This document shows positions 26,730 to 34,083 of a DNA stretch of 52,633 nucleotides, piece after piece. This stretch comes from a bacterium. Lineage in GTDB: Bacteria > Vulcanimicrobiota > Xenobia > Xenobiales > JADMJV01. The notes below the pieces were generated by a model. The model saw nothing but the letters and a program-made list of their open reading frames with translations, did not search any database and had not been told where the DNA came from. The position numbers and the translations under genes were made by a program. Location of the stretch: assembly GCA_018780265.1 (NCBI GenBank), contig JADMJV010000004.1, positions 1-52,633 of the forward strand. The letters are read 5' to 3'. The stretch's first letter is position 1. The number at the start of each line of letters is the position of its first letter.

Positions 26730-27752
26730 ATGACTCGTGGCCTGCTCTCCTTTTTGGTCATTCTGCTGCTCGCAGCGGCCTGTGCTCGCCTCTGGCAGCC
26801 AGCCCCACCCGCCCCGCTATTCGCCCAACCCTTGAGTCCCACGAGCGTGGTGGCCTGCCTGGACGCCCTACGCAAGGTGGGGATAGCCAGCCAATTGGAC
26901 GCCCAGGGCACGGGATTGCTGGTGGACTCGGTAGCGCTGACAATAGCGCACACCGAACTGGCTCGGCGAGGGCTGCCCCGGCCGCCCGTCGGACCCGTAA
27001 CCGTGCCCGACAGGGCGGGCAACCTGCGCGAAACCCTGTCGCACTATCCGGGGGTGAACGCAGCCAGCCTGCTGGTGTCGGAGGAGGAAGCCCTGGTGAT
27101 GCTGGACCTGCAGCATCACCCCACGAGCGACTTGTTGACGATGGTCCGAAATGCGGTCACAGCGGCCCGGCCCAAGATTCAATCTCACAACATCAAGATT
27201 GTTGACGCCCAATGCCGCGACTGGACCGCCTCACCCGAGGCGCCCCGCAATCCCAACCGTCGGCAGACCACTGCCGAGCGCCTCAGCGAGGAGATCTGTG
27301 TCCAACTACAGCGAGAACTCGACACCCGTCTGGGCTGGGGCAAGGCCCACCTGACGCTGGCCATGTCCTGGGTAGCCTATGACCGCCCCTGGTATACCCC
27401 CTACCCCACCGATACCCGGCGCCCCAAACTTGACATGCAGATATCTCTGGTCCTCGCGGGTTTGACTTTGGAGCAACAAACTCTGGCCGTCGAAGCCGTC
27501 AGTAAGCTCAAGGGCCAATGGCGGCTGCGCGACTCTCGAGGAGACGTGTTCGCCATGAAAGTGGGCCCCTGGACGGCCAGCCAGAGACCATTGAGCCGCG
27601 TAGAACTGGAACAACTGAAACGCGGGCTGGTAACGGCCGCTCCACCCCCCCCTACCAACTGGTGGGGACTGGGGCTGTTGGGGCCGGGACTGATTTTATG
27701 GGGGGTAGCCACCCAACGACTGCTCGACCGCCACCGTCTGGCCAGCGCCTAA
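26730..27752 (+). CDS. SctJ/FliF-like ring protein
   Basis: 340 residues. N-terminal signal with a weak lipobox (LLAAAC at about 14-19), then two ring-building-like parts: VVACLDALRKVGIASQLDAQGTGLLVDSVALTIAHTELARRGLP, matching the FliF/YscJ pattern that ends in La..GlP, and LRETLSHYPGVNAASLLVSEEEALVMLDL..VRNAVTAARP..HNIKIVDAQCRD, matching the following FliF block. A C-terminal span (WWGLGLLGPGLILWGVATQ) completes the SctJ topology. About 100 residues longer than usual SctJ. No other flagellar or type III genes are in the window. Confidence 0.6.
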   Translation: MTRGLLSFLVILLLAAACARLWQPAPPAPLFAQPLSPTSVVACLDALRKVGIASQLDAQGTGLLVDSVALTIAHTELARRGLPRPPVGPVTVPDRAGNLRETLSHYPGVNAASLLVSEEEALVMLDLQHHPTSDLLTMVRNAVTAARPKIQSHNIKIVDAQCRDWTASPEAPRNPNRRQTTAERLSEEICVQLQRELDTRLGWGKAHLTLAMSWVAYDRPWYTPYPTDTRRPKLDMQISLVLAGLTLEQQTLAVEAVSKLKGQWRLRDSRGDVFAMKVGPWTASQRPLSRVELEQLKRGLVTAAPPPPTNWWGLGLLGPGLILWGVATQRLLDRHRLASA

Positions 27753-27823
27753 AGACAGGGAGGTATTTGCCCACCCTCGTCAAATCGCGCGCCCACCCCA
27801 AACTACAGCGAAGAGCGATTATC

Positions 27824-28630
27824 ATGACAAAGTGGTCCCCTCGAGCCTGGGTAATGGGCGGCTTTACCATCTCCCTGGCCTCAGTATTACTCAATACGGT
27901 GGTCCTCAACCGACTCAACGCCAAACTGGCCTCGGCCAGCTCAGAGCATTCCGCGATAAAGGAAAGTATGGGCCGCATGGCCACCGAAATCCAGCGCGCC
28001 GAAAATAAATACGAATTGGTGCGCGTCTTTCACTGGGTGGCCATGTCACTTCCCGAAAAGCAGCGCGACACCGCTCGCAAAGAGGCCGCCTACGTTTTAA
28101 TGAACTACCTGAGACGCTTACACGCCGCGGTCCACGACATTCCGCCGATCGAAGTGATTCAGACCGAAATGACGGAACTCGAAGACGACTACGAAGTAAT
28201 GAGGAAGCTGCACGACATTATGGAGGCTTTCGCTAAAGCCGACCCCAAAGAACAGGCCCGACTGGAAAAAGAACTGGACGCCTTGGACGCTGACGCAGTG
28301 GAAATCCCCACCACCGCTCTGGGCCTGACCTTCAAGCAAGTGTCTCAGGTGGCCGAAGCCGAAGCTACCGCCGAGGACGAGTCCGACCTGTTACTGGCAA
28401 TCGCACCCAGGCTGCAAAGTCTGCGCGCCGAGTTTATCAAATTGTACCAGGCGAAAGCGAACCGACTGAAAGAGCTAGAAGCGGCGAAAACCCGATTGGT
28501 GGGACAGCAAGCGCTGACTTCCTACCTGGCCATCGGCCTTCAGCTTCTAGGGCTATTTTTCATCCTTTCGCGGGACGTGGTCAAGGACATCAACGACAAG
28601 AAGAAGGCCGAGGCCGCCAAGACGGTTTAG
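27824..28630 (+). CDS. Two-span membrane protein with long helical middle
   Basis: 268 residues. A first span (VMGGFTISLASVLLNTVVL) is followed by about 190 highly charged helical residues (many E, K, R, A) and a second span (LTSYLAIGLQLLGLFFIL) with a basic cytoplasmic tail. This is the topology of a periplasmic sensor or a spacer protein, but no HAMP or signalling domain follows. ATG 27824 is the first in-frame ATG at the hydrophobic start. It follows the SctJ-like gene by 71 bases and may be co-transcribed. Not recognised. Confidence 0.65.
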   Translation: MTKWSPRAWVMGGFTISLASVLLNTVVLNRLNAKLASASSEHSAIKESMGRMATEIQRAENKYELVRVFHWVAMSLPEKQRDTARKEAAYVLMNYLRRLHAAVHDIPPIEVIQTEMTELEDDYEVMRKLHDIMEAFAKADPKEQARLEKELDALDADAVEIPTTALGLTFKQVSQVAEAEATAEDESDLLLAIAPRLQSLRAEFIKLYQAKANRLKELEAAKTRLVGQQALTSYLAIGLQLLGLFFILSRDVVKDINDKKKAEAAKTV

Positions 28631-28633
28631 GCG

Positions 28634-28985
28634 ATGAAAAAGGCTCTTTTGCCAGAAAAGAAAGTGCTTATCACGGGCGGATCGCACGGTCTGGTGCACA
28701 AAGTTCGCGGCCGAATGGGCCCGAGTTGCCTTCAATTATTCCAACGACCGGGCCGGAGCTGGCCAAACCCTGGCCCTCTGCGGCGCCGGGGCGCAGGCCT
28801 TTCAGGTTTCCGTAATCGACGAGGCTGGACTGGGGAATTCACCGACCACTGCAACCTCGAATGCCCGGTTTGCATCGTCAACGCCCTGGGGGCGGTCCTG
28901 TGTGGCTTCATCCCGTGTTGGCGCCCGAAACGTATGGCCGCATGTAGTGTCCGCACCATAGGAATGCAGCGGGGCGACATCATCT
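28634..28985 (+). pseudogene. Decayed short-chain dehydrogenase (FabG-like)
   Basis: An ATG start gives KKVLITGGSHG, the SDR NAD(P)-binding motif. The frame then shifts; FAAEWARVAFNYSNDRAGAGQTLALCGAGAQAFQV continues in the next frame. Further pieces of the family appear in yet other frames: CIVNALGAVLCGFIP (compare LVNNAG...) and VLAPETYGRM. At least three shifts break the gene, and the catalytic YxxxK region is not found. A one-mismatch copy of the window motif (AAGTGCTTATCA) lies at 28662. Four bases after the preceding stop. Confidence 0.7.
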
Positions 28986-29513
28986 GGAGGGGAACAAGTC
29001 CATGTGATGAGCGTGGTAATGGAGGACAATTGGCGCAACCTGGAGACGCTGCTCCAGTTGAGTAGAGCCCGCCGCGTATTCCACGGGCCCGCGGAGTGGG
29101 ACACCAATTCACATTGCTATCGATAAGCAGTTTTCGAAGGGGACGCGATGGCCTTATAAGATGCCCCCGTGGAGGCAACTACCGCCTTGCTGCAGTGGCG
29201 GCACGCTTACCCGCACCTTCGCTCTATTCGGGAATATTTCGGAGGTACGCGGGCCTTTCTACAAGGTAGCACCCTGCCCACCTGTGGAGCTAGTGCGCAG
29301 TCGTTCAACATTAACCACGTGGCGTGCATCGATAGCTTTTACGGCAACGTCAAGGGTGAATCGCTGCTGGCGATACCGTAGAATGTCGCAACACAGACGG
29401 GATGTGTAGCACTGCCAGGACTGCTGGACGGCTCGCCGTGGCATGAGCCAGGCGTTACGTCTGCGGAGAAATTGGAAGAATTGGCGCGACCTGATGAGGG
29501 GCATGAAATCTAC
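28986..29513. other. Low-information stretch, probably gene remains
   Basis: Only short frames, none convincing. One plus-strand frame at about 29169-29381 reads as protein-like (GTRAFLQGSTLPTCGASAQSF and beyond, to a stop) and is continued in frame after that stop, suggesting another broken gene, but I cannot name its family. No RNA gene or terminator seen. Confidence 0.35.
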
Positions 29514-30389
29514 TTAAGGGGGCGGTTTCTTGTCCTCGCGAGAATTGAGATAAACCTCGTAGGCCGACATCGAAGCGTCCAGCCCAAACCCAATGGCCAC
29601 AGAAGTAGGGTCAAATCGTCCCATGGTGAAGGCCATTACGCCTTGACGGAAAGCGGCCATGGGCAGTACCCCGGCCGTGCGCGAGAGCAGGCTTCTCTCA
29701 GCAGCAGGCTGATTGGGATGGACCATCTTCTTGCCCATATCTTCGCTGGCATTGCGCATCACCATGGCCAGGCGGGGCCCGGCAACTGAACCGAAGATGC
29801 TAATTCCACCGCAGGCCAGGGCGGCCATAACAGGGGACAAACCGGAGTAGCCCGTCAGCGAAAAAGCAACCCCGGCGGCCACCCCCAGACCCCCGGCCAC
29901 CAGAGCGCGGGTTCCTTCGCCCTCAAACTCAGCCGCCAGTACCGAGGCCAACCCGATTCCCGCCTTGGCTCCTCCTTGGAGAAGCGGTGAGCCGAAAGTG
30001 AGACCAAAAGCCCCGGCATCTCGAAAGCGGGACTCTTGATTGCCGCGCAGCGTTGAATAGGCGCCACAGAGACCGCCAAAGACCGCTGCCACGCCGGGGG
30101 AGCCCGTGCCCATCAGAGCTCCAGCCGCGGCGGCCAATCCAGCCCCGGTGGCGGCACCGGCCAGTGCGCCGGGTAACTTTCCGAAACGCTGCTGAGTGGT
30201 CAAGCCTACAACGGTGGCGGCCGCATTGGTGACGGCTCCGCTCAAGCCCAACATGTAAAAGCCCTCGATGGTCGCCGACGAGACCGCCTGAAAAACCTGA
30301 GGCTCGGCGTAGTTGGAGGCCGTGGTAGGTCGAGGCAGAGTGTAGTCAAGCACCTTTCTGGCTACTGGGGGCAGGGAGGTAATCTTCAC
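29514..30389 (-). CDS. Glycine/alanine-zipper membrane-type protein
   Basis: 291 residues. The GTG start at 30389 gives MKITSLPPVARKVLDYTLPRP, a leader close to MKVQQLPSLPVKRL of the protein at 36948. Then follow Gly/Ala-rich helices (GALAGAATGAGLAAAAGALMG, ALVAGGLGVAAGVAFSL, VMAALACGGISIFGSVAG) arranged as in Tim17-like or glycine-zipper proteins. No signal peptide. TTAGGG lies about eight bases before the start. Function unknown; likely membrane-associated. Confidence 0.65.
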   Translation of the reverse strand: MKITSLPPVARKVLDYTLPRPTTASNYAEPQVFQAVSSATIEGFYMLGLSGAVTNAAATVVGLTTQQRFGKLPGALAGAATGAGLAAAAGALMGTGSPGVAAVFGGLCGAYSTLRGNQESRFRDAGAFGLTFGSPLLQGGAKAGIGLASVLAAEFEGEGTRALVAGGLGVAAGVAFSLTGYSGLSPVMAALACGGISIFGSVAGPRLAMVMRNASEDMGKKMVHPNQPAAERSLLSRTAGVLPMAAFRQGVMAFTMGRFDPTSVAIGFGLDASMSAYEVYLNSREDKKPPP

Positions 30390-30423
30390 TATGACACCCT
30401 AATCGACCACCCTTAAACCTCCC

Positions 30424-30435
30424 TGATAAGCAATT
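30424..30435 (-). repeat. Window motif copy 6 (AATTGCTTATCA)
   Basis: Exact, in the intergenic space upstream of the glycine-zipper gene at 30389. Confidence 0.8.
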
Positions 30436-30618
30436 GACTGCCGAGTGCTGGCCACACAACGGAAGTCTTTGACAGCGTCACGTTTCGCCGCCGGGTCGAG
30501 CTCGGAGCCTCGCTCTAGAGCTGGTCGGAAGCATCTTGGAAAGACACACTTTGCCCATACAACGACTAAACTTAGACGCCGATGCAAATTCAACTGAGCC
30601 TGAAATCAAGGCCCGACG

Positions 30619-31542
30619 TTAGGCCGCCATCGCCTTCTGCAACAATGACCTGATCCACTTGAAGACTTGATCCACAGTATGCGGCCCAACTACTTGCGAG
30701 GCGGGCAGATGCAGCACGGGCACCGCCAAATCCCGGTCACGCTGATCTTCACGCGCACTGTCCTGGTGGAAGGCTGCCCCATCCACTTCAAGCGCTACGG
30801 TGACTCGGTGGTGACCCAGGGCAGCTACCAAAAGATTGTCCGGCCATCGATAACCGGAGTAAGTCCGCACGCAACGCTGCGGATACCACGCGATGGATAT
30901 GTCTCCATCTTTTAGAATCATGGCTGGATAGGCTCTACGGCTCTTGTCGCGACCTGTGATTCCATTGACAGGCGGCAACGCGCAGCCGACTTGCGCCAGA
31001 CTCACACCGGCTACCTGGGAGCAACGTTGGGCCACCGAAGCGACCAGCAGCTTCTCCTTCAAGGAATCAAATCGAACCGAGTTGATGCCCCGCCAAAATC
31101 GTTCATCTCCGGGCCTCTGAATCTCTAATTTTCGGACCACCGCAGCGGCGTTTTGACCCAGCAAGGGGCCCACGGGTACCAGCGCATCTTCCCGGGGTTT
31201 AGAAAAGTCCGACCGGGGATTCCTAGGAGCCCGCTTTACGAGCGGTATAGAGAGGGGCTCTGAGACCGCCTCGCGGAGATGGCGCAAGACTTGGCGGGTT
31301 TCCTCGGTGAGGGGCGGCCGACCACGCACAAAGTTGGCATTGGTGTAAGAACCGGCCGGAACTCCGTACAGTATCTCGAGTTTCTCTGCGATTCTTCGGG
31401 ATACTGGCCTATGCCCAGTTTCGACCTGAGCCACATAAGGCTGGCTGCATCCGAGTGTTCGCGCGACCTTCCGCTGCGACCAACCGAGCCACCCTCGTCG
31501 GAGCCGGATGAGATTTGCAATGAGACAGAATGGGGACACCAT
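30619..31542 (-). CDS. XRE-type regulator fused to a DUF559/Vsr-like nuclease domain
   Basis: 307 residues from ATG 31542 (a longer frame to 31638 is less likely). Residues about 5-62 are a lambda-repressor-type helix-turn-helix (LIRLRRGWLGWSQRKVARTLGCSQPYVAQVETG). A linker of about 80 basic residues follows. The C-terminal 80 residues contain VALEVDGAAFH...REDQRDRDLAVPVLHLPASQV, matching the PD-(D/E)xK core of DUF559/Vsr-like proteins (E.DG..H, then D.RD). The fusion could be a self-regulated nuclease, perhaps a toxin-like element. Divergent from the receiver-pseudokinase gene, about 100 bases apart. Confidence 0.6.
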   Translation of the reverse strand: MVSPFCLIANLIRLRRGWLGWSQRKVARTLGCSQPYVAQVETGHRPVSRRIAEKLEILYGVPAGSYTNANFVRGRPPLTEETRQVLRHLREAVSEPLSIPLVKRAPRNPRSDFSKPREDALVPVGPLLGQNAAAVVRKLEIQRPGDERFWRGINSVRFDSLKEKLLVASVAQRCSQVAGVSLAQVGCALPPVNGITGRDKSRRAYPAMILKDGDISIAWYPQRCVRTYSGYRWPDNLLVAALGHHRVTVALEVDGAAFHQDSAREDQRDRDLAVPVLHLPASQVVGPHTVDQVFKWIRSLLQKAMAA

Positions 31543-31646
31543 ATACAAATTTTCACCGTATACGCTTGTCGATCCTGCATTCTCGTGGAAACCCGTGAAT
31601 TGCCTCAGGTGCCAGGGAAATTGCCTATCATCACGCACTTTGGCAC

Positions 31647-33263
31647 ATGGCCAACATACTGGTAGTCGAAGACGATCCTCTATTCCGCGAGGCAGTCATC
31701 AATTTCTTGACCATCCAGGGGCACGTGGTCGAAAGCGCTGCCAGCGCCGAAGAAGCGCTGAGCAAAGCCCGAGCCAACACATTCGACCTTCTGCTCAATG
31801 ACATTCGCATCGCGGGCCACCTGGACGGCGTGGAAGCGCTGGCCATGGTGCGCAAGTTGCAGCCTCAAATACGATGCATTTTAATGACCGGTTTCGCCGA
31901 CGCCGAAGCACCTCTGCGGGCGGCCCGACTGCAGGCCGATGACTATTTGCTAAAGCCCTTCAAGTTGCACACATTGCGAAGGTCCGTCGACTCGGTTTTG
32001 GAGAAGGATTTCGATGACCCGGCGGGACTGGTCCAGTCACCGGGCCCAGACCTGCGCTGGCTTTTCGATGACCGCCTACAATTGCTGGAAGCCCATCGCG
32101 AAGTGTGCGTGCACCAATTCTTTTTGCTGGTACGCTCCCAGCGCCTCAGTGTGCGCGATGCCTATACCCTGTATTGCCGATGGGAAGCACTGGAGATTGA
32201 CTACTACGACCACCAGAACCCCCTCCATTGGGACCGCCTGACGGCAGCCTACAGAGAGTGGGCTGCCTGTCTCGGGTCACCCGATAACCCAGACCGTTCC
32301 TCAGAGACACTACCCTATTTACGCTTTGAATTGCTCTACGCTCGCATCCAGTCCGGGGTGATACAAACCTGCCATTTGCTACAAGCCATCCGTTTGCTGC
32401 ATTGGACGCCGATGCGGCAGGAAAGTCTTCAGGCCTACTGCACGTACCATTGGCTGTGGTCGGACCAACTCGATGAAGGGGACCCCTTTCTGGGATTAAC
32501 ACTGCAAGGCTATCGTCTGGTGCGCCACCGTTCTGTGCCCAGCCCCCTGGTGCGACTTTACGAGGCAGAGGCGGAGGTTCGTCCCAAGCACGGAGACCTT
32601 ATTCTATGTGTGCCTGACAAAGCTGACTGGCAATTGCTTATCAATTCTGAATTGCGCACAGAGAGAGCCTCCAGCCTGGCCATCACCTTCGGCCACTACT
32701 TTCTGCTCTATCAGGGCTACTCGTTTTCCTTGCAGGCACGTTTGCCCAGTCGCGGCACCGACTGCCTTCACGCCTGGAAAATCTTGCGGCCGATTTTCTT
32801 GCAAGTAGCCGCCTTTCACCAACAAAACCGATTCAGTGGCTGCTTTTCTTTGCGCGATATCGACAGTCCGCCAGGGCAGCCGTGCAGTCTGAGTCATTTC
32901 TCGGAGGCCGGCTATCGAGAAGCGCACCGTTCTATGAACGAAGGCCACATGATTAGCAATTTCCACACGGCGCCGGAAGTAGCCCATCAAGCACGTCCTG
33001 GCGGGCCTTCCGATCAGGCAGTACTCGGCCGCTTGCTGTTTGAAGTCGTTCATGGCGGGCGCTATCCCGACCCGGCTCTACGACTACACATGCGAACGCT
33101 GGGGCAGCCCGACTCCAATCGTGCTTTCGCCCCTCACCTTAAGCCCTTGGGGCCTCTGACCTCGGTGTTTTACAGATTGGCCCACTCCAATCCCCAGGAA
33201 CGCTTCGGTCGCCTGGAAGAGGCCATCGCAGCCATCGACGCTGCCATCCGTAACGCCGGTTAG
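31647..33263 (+). CDS. Response-regulator receiver fused to a pseudokinase
   Basis: 538 residues. Receiver domain (1-118) is complete: D9/D10, phospho-acceptor D52, T81, K103. The middle (120-350) is helical and unrecognised. The C-terminal part resembles the C-lobe of a Ser/Thr protein kinase: FHTAPEV is the APE motif and SDQAVLGRLLFEVVHGGRYPDP the helix F segment, followed by ..NPQERFGRLEEAIAAI. The HRD catalytic loop and DFG are missing (FSLRDIDSPPG in place), so it should be inactive as a kinase and act as a phosphorylation-switched binding module. One AATTGCTTATCA copy encodes QLLIN. Confidence 0.7.
   Translation: MANILVVEDDPLFREAVINFLTIQGHVVESAASAEEALSKARANTFDLLLNDIRIAGHLDGVEALAMVRKLQPQIRCILMTGFADAEAPLRAARLQADDYLLKPFKLHTLRRSVDSVLEKDFDDPAGLVQSPGPDLRWLFDDRLQLLEAHREVCVHQFFLLVRSQRLSVRDAYTLYCRWEALEIDYYDHQNPLHWDRLTAAYREWAACLGSPDNPDRSSETLPYLRFELLYARIQSGVIQTCHLLQAIRLLHWTPMRQESLQAYCTYHWLWSDQLDEGDPFLGLTLQGYRLVRHRSVPSPLVRLYEAEAEVRPKHGDLILCVPDKADWQLLINSELRTERASSLAITFGHYFLLYQGYSFSLQARLPSRGTDCLHAWKILRPIFLQVAAFHQQNRFSGCFSLRDIDSPPGQPCSLSHFSEAGYREAHRSMNEGHMISNFHTAPEVAHQARPGGPSDQAVLGRLLFEVVHGGRYPDPALRLHMRTLGQPDSNRAFAPHLKPLGPLTSVFYRLAHSNPQERFGRLEEAIAAIDAAIRNAG
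32632..32643 (+). repeat. Window motif copy 7 (AATTGCTTATCA)
   Basis: Exact, inside the receiver-pseudokinase gene, read as QLLIN. Confidence 0.8.
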
Positions 33264-33434
33264 TTGCGCCATGCACACTTTATCGTCATCGGCAACCTGT
33301 TTGTCCTATTCGGTTGTGGCATCCGCGGCAAGATCAGTGAGCCGGACTGAAATCAGGGCGACAACCCGCTGGCCTTTGCCAATCCTAGGAGGCCGGCCCC
33401 GCTAATACTTCTCGCAAGTCATTTTGAATAACTA

Positions 33435-33623
33435 CTAAAACAACCAGAAACAAATGGCCGCGTTGACGCAACTAGCCCCGGCCACCAGTTGAACTGCGAT
33501 TCCGCCAATGGCCTGGGCAACGTTCCAGACGTAGCCCACTGCCACCACATCAGCAAACGACGCTAAATAGATGCATCCGACGGCGGCTCCGGGACTGAAA
33601 GGCCCGGAGTAGTTTTTGGCCAA
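33435..33623 (-). CDS. Possible 62-residue hydrophobic protein
   Basis: TTG start at 33623, no clear ribosome site. The product (MAKNYSGPFSPGAAVGCIYL...) is rich in Gly, Ala and Val with two Cys, and could span a membrane once or twice. Codon choice is ordinary for the region. The start sits inside a partial copy of the window motif (CAAAATTGCTTA). No family; could be a small membrane protein or a bacteriocin-like peptide. Confidence 0.3.
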   Translation of the reverse strand: MAKNYSGPFSPGAAVGCIYLASFADVVAVGYVWNVAQAIGGIAVQLVAGASCVNAAICFWLF

Positions 33624-34083
33624 AATTGCTTAGTTATAGGGTTTTGTGCCACGCGCTCCAGTGGTCAGTTAGCATCGTTTACTCGCCTGGCCGTTCACTG
33701 AGGGGGACACCCTCAGCCTTCGCGTTCGAGCTATTCCCGGCCTGGGCCGCGCCAAGTCGGACTGCAGCCGATGCAGAGAAATCTGGTGGCCAAGAGAAGA
33801 CGTTCGTTGGGCCTGTTTCAAGACAACAACCCGATATACGCCACTTATTGCCGATGGCCTGGCGGGGAGTTGCCACAAGCGGTCCGACAGCTTCAACTTT
33901 GCCAGTGGCGCGGCCAAACCGCGGTGCTGGGTACCCTTGTGGACCGGTTGTACCGTCCCCGCGCTATACACCAACCGAAGCAATACAGGCCAGAGCATCG
34001 ACCTGTGCAACGAAACCAAGTTTTCAGACTTCTTTCCAACCTCGTGGTTAAAGTGGGATCACATACATATCAAGGGGTCCCCC
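33624..34083. other. 460-base stretch with no supported gene
   Basis: Several short frames on both strands overlap one another; none has a good start or recognisable motif. The last 20 bases hold the ribosome site of the next gene (CAAGGGG before ATG 34084). With 33264-33434, this makes a long, gene-poor space upstream of the acyl-CoA synthetase in which promoters are likely, but none is clear. Confidence 0.4.

Noticed and set aside
28634..28985. Programmed frameshifting in the SDR gene
   Set aside because: At least three shifts in different directions and no slippery sequence; decay is simpler.
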